Shown one piece after another: positions 26,012-34,908 of a stretch of DNA of 64,000 bases. The notes under the pieces are model-generated. The model ran no database searches. It was not told the DNA's origin and saw only the letters and a list, made by a program, of their open reading frames with translations. Position numbers and translations under genes: made by a program. Origin of the DNA: Catenibacillus sp964565805 (GTDB lineage Bacteria > Bacillota > Clostridia > Lachnospirales > Lachnospiraceae); the NCBI GenBank assembly GCA_964565805.1, contig CAZMGH010000009.1:1-64000 (forward strand). Reading direction: 5' to 3'. The first letter of the stretch is position 1, and each line of letters opens with the position of its first letter.

Positions 26012-26986
26012 ATGGCAAAATATATTCTGAAACGAATTTTGTTTTTGATTCCAGTCTTACTGGGGGTTTCAGCAATCATCTTTGCGCTAAAGACGGTTAC
26101 GCCGGGAGATCCTGCCAGACAGATCCTGGGAAACACTGCCACTCAGGAGCAGGTTGACGCAAAAAGAGAGGAATTGGGACTGAATGATCCTGTGCTGGTT
26201 CAGTATGTTCGCTATATTAAAAATATTGTAACCAAAGGCGATTTTGGCGAGTCTTACCGCACCGGGGAGCCGGTGCTTCAGGAAATCCTTCCAAGACTTT
26301 GGGTTTCAGCTAAAATTACGATTGGTGCGGTGATCATCGGAGCGGCGGTGGGAATCGTCCTTGGTATTGTCTCCGCGCTGAAAAAATATACCTGGGCTGA
26401 CTCCGCTGTTCTTGTAGTATCCATGTTTTTTCAGTCTATTCCGGAATTTGTCGTAGGTCTGGCTTTGATCATGATTTTTGCGGTAAGTCTGCATATCCTT
26501 CCATCAAATGGAATTGAGTCATGGAAGGGTTACGTGATGCCTATGCTTTGCGTGGGACTGTCTTCGATTGCAAACTATACGCGTATTACCCGTTCGTCTA
26601 TGCTGGAAGTACTGGGGGAAGATTATATCCGTACCGCAAGAGCCAAAGGACAATCAGAAAATAATATCACTTACCATCATGCTCTTCGCAATGCCATGAT
26701 CCCGGTTGCTCAATCCATTGGAACGCATCTTGGAAATGCCATTGGTGGCGGAATGGTTTTGGAAACGGTTTTCGGTGTTCCCGGAGTAGGAAAGTACATC
26801 GTTGATTCAATTACACAGCGTAATTATCCATCTGTTTTAGGAGGGGCTCTGATCATAGCAATGCTGCTGACAGTGATTAATCTGATTGTTGACATTAGTT
26901 TTATTTTGATCGATCCGAGATTGAAAACGACCATTGTTTCCGGCGAAGGAAGAAAGGCTGTACGAAAGAAAGTAAAAGCTGCGTAG
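26012..26986 (+). CDS. ABC importer permease, DppB/OppB type
   Basis: A 324-residue inner-membrane permease with the OppB N-terminal helix (YILKRILFLIPVLLGVSAIIFAL), the TPGDPARQILG motif and the BPD_transp_1 EAA loop (EDYIRTARAKGQSENNITYHHALRNAMIPV) that contacts an ATPase. It forms the pore together with the next gene, 13 bases downstream. Confidence 0.95.
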   Translation: MAKYILKRILFLIPVLLGVSAIIFALKTVTPGDPARQILGNTATQEQVDAKREELGLNDPVLVQYVRYIKNIVTKGDFGESYRTGEPVLQEILPRLWVSAKITIGAVIIGAAVGIVLGIVSALKKYTWADSAVLVVSMFFQSIPEFVVGLALIMIFAVSLHILPSNGIESWKGYVMPMLCVGLSSIANYTRITRSSMLEVLGEDYIRTARAKGQSENNITYHHALRNAMIPVAQSIGTHLGNAIGGGMVLETVFGVPGVGKYIVDSITQRNYPSVLGGALIIAMLLTVINLIVDISFILIDPRLKTTIVSGEGRKAVRKKVKAA

Positions 26987-26999
26987 GAGGTAAGAGAAT

Positions 27000-27908
27000 A
27001 TGTCAAAAATCACAACTCCCGCAATGGAGAAAATACAAAGAAAAAAAAGTAAAAGAAAAAAAGCTTATAAATCCACACCGGGCCGTGAATCATGGAAACG
27101 ATTTAAACGGAATCCAACAGCGCTGATTGGTCTTGGGATTGTCTGCGTGCTTATCCTCGTTGCGATTTTTGCGCCTCTGATCGCTCCTTACGATTACCAG
27201 ACCCAGGATTATACCGCGATGATGCAGTCGCCTTCCCTACAGCATCTTTTTGGAACAGATCTTTTTGGCCGTGATATTTTCAGCCGTATCATTTACGGAA
27301 CCAGATATTCTCTTCTCATTGCGTTGTTCTGTACCATCGCGGCCTTCTTTTCAGGAGGGCTGCTGGGAATTATTGCCGGGTATTTTGGTGGAAAGGTAGA
27401 TACGATCATTATGCGTATCATGGATATTTTCCAGGCCATACCTATGATTATGATGGCAATGTGCATTGTTGCGGTTTTGGGAAACGGGATCCCTCAGTTA
27501 GTTGCAGCCATTATGTTTGCGTCCATGCCGACCATGGCCAGGAATAACCGCGCGGCGATCCTGCGTGTAAGGGGAAGCGACTACATAGAATCATCCGAAG
27601 CAATTGGCGTTGGCAAGTTTCAGATGATCATAAAACATATGATTCCAAATGCCGTTGGCGTTATGATCATTTTCTTTGTAGGCTTTCTGTCCGTATCGAT
27701 CATGATGATGTCTTCCATGAGCTACATCGGCGTTGGTCTGGCTTCGCCTACGCCGGAATGGGGGTTGATCCTCAATGACGGCAAGGCATATATTTCATCG
27801 GCGCCTTATATGATGGTATTTCCCGCGCTGATGATCATGATCACCTGTTTTGCGTTCAACCTTATGGGGGACGGATTAAGAGACGCATTTGATCCAAAAC
27901 TAAAATAA
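27000..27908 (+). CDS. ABC importer permease, DppC/OppC type
   Basis: A 302-residue permease. The positively charged cytoplasmic N-terminus (about 1-38) precedes the OppC_N region (WKRFKRNPTALIGLGIVCVL) and LFGTDLFGRDIFSRIIYGTRYSLL, the standard OppC signature. The EAA loop is SDYIESSEAIGVGKFQMIIKHMIPNAVG. Start after AGGAGGTAAGAGA. Partner of the DppB-like permease. Confidence 0.95.
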   Translation: MSKITTPAMEKIQRKKSKRKKAYKSTPGRESWKRFKRNPTALIGLGIVCVLILVAIFAPLIAPYDYQTQDYTAMMQSPSLQHLFGTDLFGRDIFSRIIYGTRYSLLIALFCTIAAFFSGGLLGIIAGYFGGKVDTIIMRIMDIFQAIPMIMMAMCIVAVLGNGIPQLVAAIMFASMPTMARNNRAAILRVRGSDYIESSEAIGVGKFQMIIKHMIPNAVGVMIIFFVGFLSVSIMMMSSMSYIGVGLASPTPEWGLILNDGKAYISSAPYMMVFPALMIMITCFAFNLMGDGLRDAFDPKLK

Positions 27909-27920
27909 GAGGGATAGGAT

Positions 27921-28913
27921 ATGAGCGAAAATATTTTAAGTGTAAAAAATTTGGTTATCCACTACGAAACGGATGAGGAAGTGGTGGAGGCTGTTAATAA
28001 TATTAGCTTTGATTTAACAAAGGGCGAAATCCTTGGCCTTGTTGGGGAGACTGGCGCGGGAAAAACGACGACAGCGCTTGGTATCATGGGGCTTCTCCCG
28101 GAAAAGGTTGCTCATGTGGTTCAGGGCTCTATTGAACTGGATGGGGAGAACCTTTTTGAAAAGAATAAAAAGGAAATGCGAAAAGTTCGGGGAAAAAGAA
28201 TTTCCATGATTTTCCAAGATCCAATGACTGCGTTAAATCCGGTAAAAACTGTAGGCGATCAGATTGCGGAAGTGGTGCTCCTCCATGACCGGTGTTCCAA
28301 GGCCCAGGCACTTAAAAGAGCCCAGGATATGCTTGCTATGGTAGGGATTGTTCCGGAACGGTATAAGGATTATCCGCATCAGTTTTCCGGTGGTATGAAG
28401 CAGCGCATTGTTATTGCCATCGCGTTAGCATGCGAGCCAGATCTTCTGATTGCGGATGAACCGACGACAGCGCTGGATGTGACCATTCAGGCTCAGATTC
28501 TTGATATGATGCGGAAACTTCAGAAAGAGCATGGGACGTCGATGATCCTTATCACTCATGATCTGGGCGTCGTTGCTGAGATGTGCGATCACTGCGCAGT
28601 AATGTATGCGGGGGAAATTGTAGAGTTTGGAACGGTGACAGAGATCTTTGATCATCCGAAACATCCATATACCAAGGCGCTTTATCAATCGATTCCTTCA
28701 CTGGATAAAGATGTGGAACGTCTGCATGTGATTCAGGGCATGGTAAGTGATCCTTCATGTTTGCCTCAATACTGCAGCTTTGCAGACCGGTGCGAGGAAG
28801 CATGCGAGGGCTGCAAGCAGGCGGATCCGAAGAGTGTTGAGGTTGAGACAGGGCATTGGGTGAAGTGTTTAAAATTCAATGACAAGGAGGCAAACGGATG
28901 GAGAATTTATTAG
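27921..28913 (+). CDS. ABC importer ATPase, DppD/OppD type
   Basis: A 330-residue ATPase with Walker A GETGAGKTT, signature FSGGMKQRIVIAIAL, Walker B LLIADEPTTALDVT and the C-terminal oligopeptide/dipeptide extension holding a cysteine cluster (C-x5-C-x6-C type: CSFADRCEEACEGC) that in DppD-type ATPases can bind an iron-sulfur cluster. It overlaps the next ATPase gene by 16 bases. Confidence 0.94.
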   Translation: MSENILSVKNLVIHYETDEEVVEAVNNISFDLTKGEILGLVGETGAGKTTTALGIMGLLPEKVAHVVQGSIELDGENLFEKNKKEMRKVRGKRISMIFQDPMTALNPVKTVGDQIAEVVLLHDRCSKAQALKRAQDMLAMVGIVPERYKDYPHQFSGGMKQRIVIAIALACEPDLLIADEPTTALDVTIQAQILDMMRKLQKEHGTSMILITHDLGVVAEMCDHCAVMYAGEIVEFGTVTEIFDHPKHPYTKALYQSIPSLDKDVERLHVIQGMVSDPSCLPQYCSFADRCEEACEGCKQADPKSVEVETGHWVKCLKFNDKEANGWRIY

Positions 28914-29857
28914 AGATTAAGAATCTGAAAAAATATTTTGACACTCCAAGAGGGGAGCTTCATGCTGTTGATAATGTATCGATGAATATTGCAAAAGGAA
29001 AAACCATTGGTGTTGTGGGAGAATCTGGGTGCGGAAAATCAACGCTGGGAAAGACTTTGATGAGGCTTCATACAGCAACCTCCGGCGAGGTGCTGTACAA
29101 TGGCGAGGATATTGCGTTAATGCCGATGAAAGCGTTTAAGAAAAAATACCGTTCTCACATTCAGATGATTTTCCAGGATCCCTATGCCTCTTTGGATCCC
29201 CGTATGAGCGTGCTCCAGCTGATTGAAGAGCCGATCAAGGTAAACTGTAAATCTCTTTCCAAAAGCCAGGTGAGAAAAAAGGCTCAGGAGATGATGGAGC
29301 TTGTAGGGCTTGCATCGCGTCTGGAGTCTGCATATCCTCATGAGCTGGACGGCGGACGGAGACAGCGTATCGGTATTGCCAGAGCTTTATCTCTTGATCC
29401 GGAATTTATTGTTTGCGATGAGCCGGTATCCGCGCTGGACGTATCCATCCAGGCACAGATTTTAAATCTTCTTCAGGATCTCCAGAAGGAGCGTCAGCTG
29501 ACTTATATGTTTATTACACATGATATGTCTGTGGTAAAGCATATTTCTGATGATATAGCAGTTATGTATTTAGGGCAGATGATTGAGAAGTGTCCCGCAA
29601 AGGAAATATTTAAAAATACGATTCATCCTTATTCCCAGGCATTACTTTCCGCGATTCCGATTCCGGATGTACATGCGAAAAAGGAGAGGATTATCTTAAA
29701 AGGGGAATTGACCTCGCCAATTAATCCGAAAAAGTGCTGCAGGTTTGCAGCTCGCTGTCCATATGCGACAGAGAAATGCCTTGCGGAGGAACCCGTACTT
29801 CGGGAGATGAAGCCGGATCATATGGTGGCATGCCATTTCGCGGAGAGATTTATGTAA
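28898..29857 (+). CDS. ABC importer ATPase, DppF/OppF type
   Basis: The second ATPase of the importer, 319 residues. Walker A is GESGCGKST, the signature reads ELDGGRRQRIGIARAL (a common variant of LSGGQ in this subgroup), Walker B FIVCDEPVSALDVS. The C-terminal extension again has clustered cysteines (CCRFAARCPYATEKC). Last gene of the operon; a small GGGAAATTTTCCC palindrome (29869-29881) just after it is a weak candidate for its end. Confidence 0.94.
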   Translation: MENLLEIKNLKKYFDTPRGELHAVDNVSMNIAKGKTIGVVGESGCGKSTLGKTLMRLHTATSGEVLYNGEDIALMPMKAFKKKYRSHIQMIFQDPYASLDPRMSVLQLIEEPIKVNCKSLSKSQVRKKAQEMMELVGLASRLESAYPHELDGGRRQRIGIARALSLDPEFIVCDEPVSALDVSIQAQILNLLQDLQKERQLTYMFITHDMSVVKHISDDIAVMYLGQMIEKCPAKEIFKNTIHPYSQALLSAIPIPDVHAKKERIILKGELTSPINPKKCCRFAARCPYATEKCLAEEPVLREMKPDHMVACHFAERFM

Positions 29858-29982
29858 ACGAATTACCCGGGAAATTTTCCCTCTTCATTCAAACAAGTAC
29901 AGGCATAGGCCGCCAGTACCGTCCAGTCCAGAAAAAGGGGTTTCGCAGCGATCACAAAGCTAAAATATCATATAAATTTGAC

Positions 29983-30011
29983 TCGACAACAGAGGACAGA
30001 TTCTTTATAAT
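29983..30011 (+). promoter_or_regulatory. Promoter of the CapA-like gene
   Basis: TCGACA (29983-29988), 17 bases and TATAAT (30006-30011), about 100 bases before the start codon. Confidence 0.6.
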
Positions 30012-30112
30012 CAAAGACAGGGATATAAGATATGCGAAGAGAAATAGAAATACAGTTTATATTTCCATTTTCCGGAAAATGGACTGTATGGCATACAAAT
30101 GAGGTGATCGTT

Positions 30113-31567
30113 ATGAGTGAAAAGAGACCTGGACCGGACCGGGGAAAATGGCTTCGCTTTGGAGCGTTTATTGTGCTGGGAATGGTTCTTGGCTGTATTG
30201 TGGGATTGGTAAAGGCGGCTACCATGGGCCCATCCCAGAATGACGGAACACACATGGCTGTGGTGGAAAGTACAGCGGACACATCCCAATCCGATGAAGG
30301 ACAAAGCAGTTCATCAGGACTGTCAGATACGGCTCTGTCTGAGGGACAGAATGACAGCGCAGAGGAAACCGGATTAAGCAGTGGCGGAGGCCAGGCGGCC
30401 TTAGGGGCGGGAAGCTTAAAGACAGTAAAGCTTCTTGCTGTGGGGGATAACCTGATCCATACCGGTATTTTTAAATCCGGCCTTCAGTCTGATGGAACCT
30501 ATAATTTTGACCATCTTTATGAAAATGTGAAAGATGAGATTACTGCCGCAGATCTAGCAGTGGTGAACCAGGAGACAATCTTTACTTATAACAGATACGA
30601 TTATTCCGGCTATCCCTGCTTTGCAGGTCCGGTAGAGATCGGGGATGCTTTGGTGGACGCAGGCTTTGATGTGGTGACTCATGCTACCAATCATACCTTT
30701 GACCGGAATGTCCAGGGAATCCTGGATACCATGGATTTCTGGCAGACAAATCATCCGGAGATCACCGTGCTTGGGATCCATGAAAGCCAGGGAGATCAGG
30801 ACACGATCAAAACCGTAGAGCGCAATGGCATCACCTTTGCCATGCTGAACTATACTTATGGATTAAATGGTTTTGTACTTCCTGAGGATCAGCCCTATCT
30901 GGTAGATCTTCTGGATAAGGACAGAGTGGCGGCAGATATTGCCAAAGCCAAGGAAATCAGCGACTGTGTCATATTTTTCCTTCACTGCGGTGTAGAGTAT
31001 ACGTATACCCCAAGCGATGAGACAAAGGAATGGGTAGAGTTTCTCCTGGACAATGGGGTGGATATTACGATTGCTTCCCATCCCCATGTCCTTGAGCCTT
31101 ATGCCCTTCTCACCGGTGAGGACGGCCATGAGATGCTTGTGTATTATTCCATGGGGAATTTTATTTCCACTCAGGATGAATTTCCACGGCTGATCGGCGC
31201 TATGGCAGAGGTTACGATCCAGCTTAAGGGTGAAGGTGAGGACGCTCAGCTGTCCTTTGTAGATTATGGCCTGGAACCATTGTACACCCATTATAATCAT
31301 AATACAGGGGTTTATACCGTTTACAAATTCAGTGACTATACCGATGAACTGGCGTCTCAGAATGCCATGAACGGCAAGCATGGGGTTTCTTTGACCCGTC
31401 AGCTGATCTGGGATGAATTTAATGAGATCATGTCAACGCCTATTGAACAGCCGGGAGCGGCCACGGTTTATCAGCCATGGCTGGAAACGGATCATTACCT
31501 TCCGGATCTGGGTGAGCGCGCCACCTTACAGGAGCCTGGTTCAGAAGATTACGGACAGGAACTTTAA
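30113..31567 (+). CDS. CapA-family (PgsA-like) metallophosphoesterase-fold protein
   Basis: A 484-residue membrane-anchored protein. One transmembrane helix (about 15-36) is followed by a Ser/Glu-rich linker (to about 100) and the CapA domain: LLAVGDNLIHTGIF, LAVVNQETIF, THATNHTFDRN, FFLHCGVEY and ASHPHVLEPY carry the presumed metal ligands. Family members are linked to poly-gamma-glutamate capsule synthesis, but no capB/capC genes are present, and solo copies are common in Lachnospiraceae with unknown role. Start set at 30113 (GAGGTGATC upstream) rather than 27 codons earlier. Confidence 0.88.
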   Translation: MSEKRPGPDRGKWLRFGAFIVLGMVLGCIVGLVKAATMGPSQNDGTHMAVVESTADTSQSDEGQSSSSGLSDTALSEGQNDSAEETGLSSGGGQAALGAGSLKTVKLLAVGDNLIHTGIFKSGLQSDGTYNFDHLYENVKDEITAADLAVVNQETIFTYNRYDYSGYPCFAGPVEIGDALVDAGFDVVTHATNHTFDRNVQGILDTMDFWQTNHPEITVLGIHESQGDQDTIKTVERNGITFAMLNYTYGLNGFVLPEDQPYLVDLLDKDRVAADIAKAKEISDCVIFFLHCGVEYTYTPSDETKEWVEFLLDNGVDITIASHPHVLEPYALLTGEDGHEMLVYYSMGNFISTQDEFPRLIGAMAEVTIQLKGEGEDAQLSFVDYGLEPLYTHYNHNTGVYTVYKFSDYTDELASQNAMNGKHGVSLTRQLIWDEFNEIMSTPIEQPGAATVYQPWLETDHYLPDLGERATLQEPGSEDYGQEL

Positions 31568-31645
31568 GGCGCAGGTCACTGTCCCGCCGCAGTTGACAGG
31601 GCAGCAGGCCGGTACAGGACAGTAGATCAATACAAAAGAAAAGAC

Positions 31646-31724
31646 CGGACAGCGATTTTCATGGAGGAAAAGCTGTCCGCATGAATAGGAAAACGGCAGG
31701 AGATATTTAGATTTTCTGCCGTTT
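31646..31724 (+). terminator. Two tandem hairpins after the CapA-like gene
   Basis: CGGACAGC/GCTGTCCG (31646-31653 with 31672-31679) and AAACGGCAG/CTGCCGTTT (31691-31699 with 31716-31724). The second is followed by a short T-rich stretch (GTTTGTTC). They probably end transcription before the clpB promoter. Confidence 0.6.
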
Positions 31725-31796
31725 GTTCATATCCGAATAGCTGTAAAGCAGCGACTTAATGTTGAAAAATAAATAGTAATTTTTTAAAAAAAGGTA

Positions 31797-31825
31797 TTGC
31801 ATTTATACTCAAAGTCTGTTATAGT
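31797..31825 (+). promoter_or_regulatory. Promoter of clpB with a 115-base leader
   Basis: TTGCAT (31797-31802), 17 bases, TATAGT (31820-31825). The leader to the start codon contains a small hairpin CTGTG-ATCCT-CACAG (31857-31871). I see no CIRCE element (TTAGCACTC-N9-GAGTGCTAA) and no clear CtsR heptad pair, so heat-shock control is not evident from the sequence. Confidence 0.6.
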
Positions 31826-31946
31826 ACATGTAGAACAAATGTAACATATAAGTTGGCTGTGATCCTCACAGAGACAGTGAACATGTTGTCACAGACCTTT
31901 GGAAGAGAGAAGGCTGACTTTAACTGGTAGAAAAGGAGGCAGCTTT

Positions 31947-34547
31947 ATGGATGTGAATAAGTTTACCCAGAAATCATTGCAGGCTGTTCAGAACTGTCAG
32001 AAGATCGCTTATGAATATGGCAATCAGGAGATCGACCAGGAGCATTTGCTGTACAGTCTTTTGACGATGGATGACAGTCTTATTTTAAAACTGATCAATA
32101 AGATGAATATTAATACCGAAGGTTTTGTGAACCAGGCGGAGAAGCTTGTGGCAAAGCGGGTGAAAGTATCCGGACAGGTTCAGGTGTATATGAGTGATGC
32201 CCTGAACCGGGCTTTGATCCAGGCAGAAACAGAAGCCAAGGAGATGGACGATGAGTACATTTCTGTGGAGCATCTTTTCCTGGCCCTGCTGGCTGTGCCT
32301 AACAGGGAGTTAAAGCCTCTGTTTAAGAATTTTAACATTACAAGAGATCGTTTCCTGCTGGCCCTGTCCAGTGTCCGGGGCAATCAGCGGGTAACTACGG
32401 ATAATCCGGAGGATACCTATGACAGTCTTGCCAAGTATGGTGAGAACCTGGTGGAAAAGGCAAGAAACCAGAAGCTGGATCCGGTGATCGGCCGTGACAG
32501 CGAGATCCGCAACATTATCCGTATTCTTTCCCGTAAGACAAAGAACAACCCTGTGCTCATCGGTGAGCCTGGCGTTGGTAAGACCGCTGTTATTGAAGGT
32601 CTTGCCCAGCGTATCGTCCGTGGGGATGTGCCTGAGGGACTGAAAGATAAGCAGATCTTTTCCCTGGACATGGGCGCCCTTGTAGCTGGCGCTAAGTACC
32701 GGGGCGAGTTTGAGGAGCGTTTAAAGGCGGTCCTTGAGGAGGTGCGCAAGAGCGAAGGCAAGATCATCCTGTTTGTAGATGAGCTCCACCTGATCGTTGG
32801 CGCAGGCAAGACGGAAGGCGCCATGGACGCAGGCAATATGTTAAAGCCTATGCTGGCCAGAGGAGAGCTCCACTGTATCGGCGCGACGACGCTGGATGAG
32901 TACCGTCAGTACATTGAAAAGGATAAAGCTTTGGAGCGGCGGTTCCAGCCGGTGATGGTCGATGAACCTACTGTAGAAGATACCATTTCCATCCTTCGTG
33001 GACTGAAGGAGCGGTATGAAGTATTCCACGGCGTTAAGATCACAGACAGCGCCCTGGTAGCAGCGGCTGTACTGTCCAACCGTTACATTTCCGACCGTTT
33101 CCTTCCGGATAAGGCCATTGACCTGGTAGATGAGGCCTGCGCTCTGATCAAGACAGAACTGGATTCCATGCCTACAGAGCTGGACGAGGTTCGGAGAAAG
33201 ATCATGCAGCTGGAGATTGAGGAGGCTGCCCTGAAGAAAGAGGATGACCATTTAAGCCAGGAGCGCCTGGCGAATATCCAGGCAGAGCTGGCCCAGCTCC
33301 GTGAGGACTTCCAGCTCCAGAAGGCAAAATGGGATGAAGATAAGAAGGCTGTGGAAGGTGTGCAGACCATCCGTCAGGAGATTGAAGACTTGAATAAGCA
33401 GATTGAAAAGGCTCAGAGAGAGTATGATCTGAACAAGGCCGCGGAGCTTCAGTACGGCCGTCTGCCTCAGCTGAAAAAACAGTTGGAGGAGGAAGAAGTG
33501 AAGATCCACGGCCGTGAGGATACGCTTGTCCGTGAGCAGGTGACAGAAGATGAGATCGCCAAGATCGTATCCCGGTGGACGGGTATCCCTGTGACAAAGC
33601 TGACGGAAAGCGAGCGAAACAAGATCCTGAACCTGGATAAAGTCCTCCACAAACGGGTTATTGGCCAGGATGAAGCTGTGACCAAGGTAACAGAGGCCAT
33701 TATCCGTTCCAAGGCTGGCATTAAGGATGAGACAAAGCCTATTGGTTCCTTTATGTTCCTTGGGCCTACCGGTGTAGGTAAGACTGAGCTGGCAAAGACC
33801 CTGGCAGAAGCTCTTTTTGATGATGAGAATAATATGGTGCGTATTGATATGAGTGAGTACATGGAGAAGTTCTCTGTGTCCAGACTTATCGGAGCGCCTC
33901 CAGGATATGTAGGCTACGAGGAAGGCGGTCAGCTTACGGAAGCTGTACGGCGAAAACCTTACTGCGTTGTCCTGTTCGATGAAATCGAAAAGGCTCATGC
34001 GGATGTGTTTAACGTGCTGCTTCAGGTACTGGACGATGGCCGTATTACAGATTCCCAGGGCCGTACTGTGGATTTTAAGAACACCATCCTTATTATGACC
34101 TCCAACATCGGTTCATCGTACCTGCTGGACGGCATTGACGATCGGGGGGATATTCGTGGGCAGAGCCAGGAAATGGTTCTTAATGATCTGAGAGCCCACT
34201 TCCGGCCGGAGTTTTTAAATCGTCTGGACGAGATCATTATGTTTAAGCCTTTGACTAAGGATAATATCCGTCATATTATCAACATTATGATTGCCAACCT
34301 GAATAAGCGGATTGCCAACCGGGAGCTGTCCATTGAGCTTACAGATAAAGCTTCTGCTTATATTACAGAGCACGGCTATGATCCGGTATACGGCGCCCGT
34401 CCTCTGAAGCGTTTCCTTCAGAAGCATGTGGAAACTTTGGCCGGACGTATGATCTTAAGTGATGAGGTCCGTGGCGGTGATGGGATCCTTATTGATTCCG
34501 ATGGCAATGGTCTTACTGCCAGCATACGGAAAAATGTCCAGGCATAA
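31947..34547 (+). CDS. clpB: ATP-dependent disaggregase ClpB
   Basis: Hexameric AAA+ chaperone that pulls proteins from aggregates with the DnaK system. The 866-residue protein has a Clp N domain (about 1-145), NBD1 with GEPGVGKTA and LFVDELH, a coiled-coil middle domain (about 400-525), NBD2 with GPTGVGKTE and VLFDEIEKAH, and the C-terminal D2-small domain (ITEHGYDPVYGARPLKRFLQKHVETLAGRMI). The middle domain distinguishes it from ClpA/ClpC-type subunits, and no ClpP-binding IGL/IGF tripeptide is apparent. Start set at 31947 because of AAAAGGAGG just upstream. Confidence 0.96.
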   Translation: MDVNKFTQKSLQAVQNCQKIAYEYGNQEIDQEHLLYSLLTMDDSLILKLINKMNINTEGFVNQAEKLVAKRVKVSGQVQVYMSDALNRALIQAETEAKEMDDEYISVEHLFLALLAVPNRELKPLFKNFNITRDRFLLALSSVRGNQRVTTDNPEDTYDSLAKYGENLVEKARNQKLDPVIGRDSEIRNIIRILSRKTKNNPVLIGEPGVGKTAVIEGLAQRIVRGDVPEGLKDKQIFSLDMGALVAGAKYRGEFEERLKAVLEEVRKSEGKIILFVDELHLIVGAGKTEGAMDAGNMLKPMLARGELHCIGATTLDEYRQYIEKDKALERRFQPVMVDEPTVEDTISILRGLKERYEVFHGVKITDSALVAAAVLSNRYISDRFLPDKAIDLVDEACALIKTELDSMPTELDEVRRKIMQLEIEEAALKKEDDHLSQERLANIQAELAQLREDFQLQKAKWDEDKKAVEGVQTIRQEIEDLNKQIEKAQREYDLNKAAELQYGRLPQLKKQLEEEEVKIHGREDTLVREQVTEDEIAKIVSRWTGIPVTKLTESERNKILNLDKVLHKRVIGQDEAVTKVTEAIIRSKAGIKDETKPIGSFMFLGPTGVGKTELAKTLAEALFDDENNMVRIDMSEYMEKFSVSRLIGAPPGYVGYEEGGQLTEAVRRKPYCVVLFDEIEKAHADVFNVLLQVLDDGRITDSQGRTVDFKNTILIMTSNIGSSYLLDGIDDRGDIRGQSQEMVLNDLRAHFRPEFLNRLDEIIMFKPLTKDNIRHIINIMIANLNKRIANRELSIELTDKASAYITEHGYDPVYGARPLKRFLQKHVETLAGRMILSDEVRGGDGILIDSDGNGLTASIRKNVQA

Positions 34548-34625
34548 TCCGGTCAATACCCGAGTGTAACCCAATCGGTGAAGATCATGGGGGAATAGGT
34601 GTTGAGTAAAGAACTGAACCTATAT

Positions 34626-34660
34626 GAGGGGCGTCCCCAGGTTGTATCGGGACGCCCCTC
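34626..34660. terminator. Strong GC-rich hairpin between convergent clpB and the SPFH operon
   Basis: GAGGGGCGTCCC (34626-34637) pairs perfectly with GGGACGCCCCTC (34649-34660). There is no T-tract on the plus strand, so termination by this hairpin alone is uncertain. Confidence 0.55.
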
Positions 34661-34692
34661 TGAAGCGATAAAGACCTTGTAAGCGCTTCCGC

Positions 34693-34875
34693 CTATTCGT
34701 CTTTCTTGCTGTGCTTCTTACGGTATTTCACACATTCTGTCAACAAATATTCGATTTGCCCGTTTACTGAGCGAAATTCATCTTCTGCCCAGGCTGCCAG
34801 TTCGGCATACAGGGTAGAGGATAGACGTAAGGGCACCTGTTTTTTTGCCTTTTCCTTTGGCGCGCGTTCTTCCAT
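34693..34875 (-). CDS. Small ribbon-helix-helix (Arc-like) protein
   Basis: A 60-residue protein with a basic N-terminus, a beta strand KKQVPLRLSSTLYAELAAWA and helices FRSVNGQIEYLLTECVKY, the pattern of an Arc/MetJ-type ribbon-helix-helix DNA-binding domain, where the strand residues contact DNA. It follows the SPFH gene by 33 bases, an arrangement I associate with many Clostridia genomes, so it may be an autoregulator or accessory protein rather than an antitoxin; no toxin gene is adjacent. ATG 34875 has AAAGGGG upstream; five codons earlier is a TTG inside that site. Confidence 0.75.
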   Translation of the reverse strand: MEERAPKEKAKKQVPLRLSSTLYAELAAWAEDEFRSVNGQIEYLLTECVKYRKKHSKKDE

Positions 34876-34908
34876 AATTACCCCTTTCAAGCCCCGGCCA
34901 AGTCCGAA

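Noticed and set aside
29341..29400. Degenerate ABC signature (LDGGRRQR) in the DppF-like ATPase
   Set aside because: This variant is common in OppF/DppF proteins of Clostridia and does not suggest inactivity.
31857..31871. CIRCE or CtsR site in the clpB leader
   Set aside because: The hairpin and flanks do not match either consensus.
34693..34875. Antitoxin of a toxin-antitoxin pair
   Set aside because: The small RHH protein has no toxin-like partner; its neighbour is an SPFH membrane protein.
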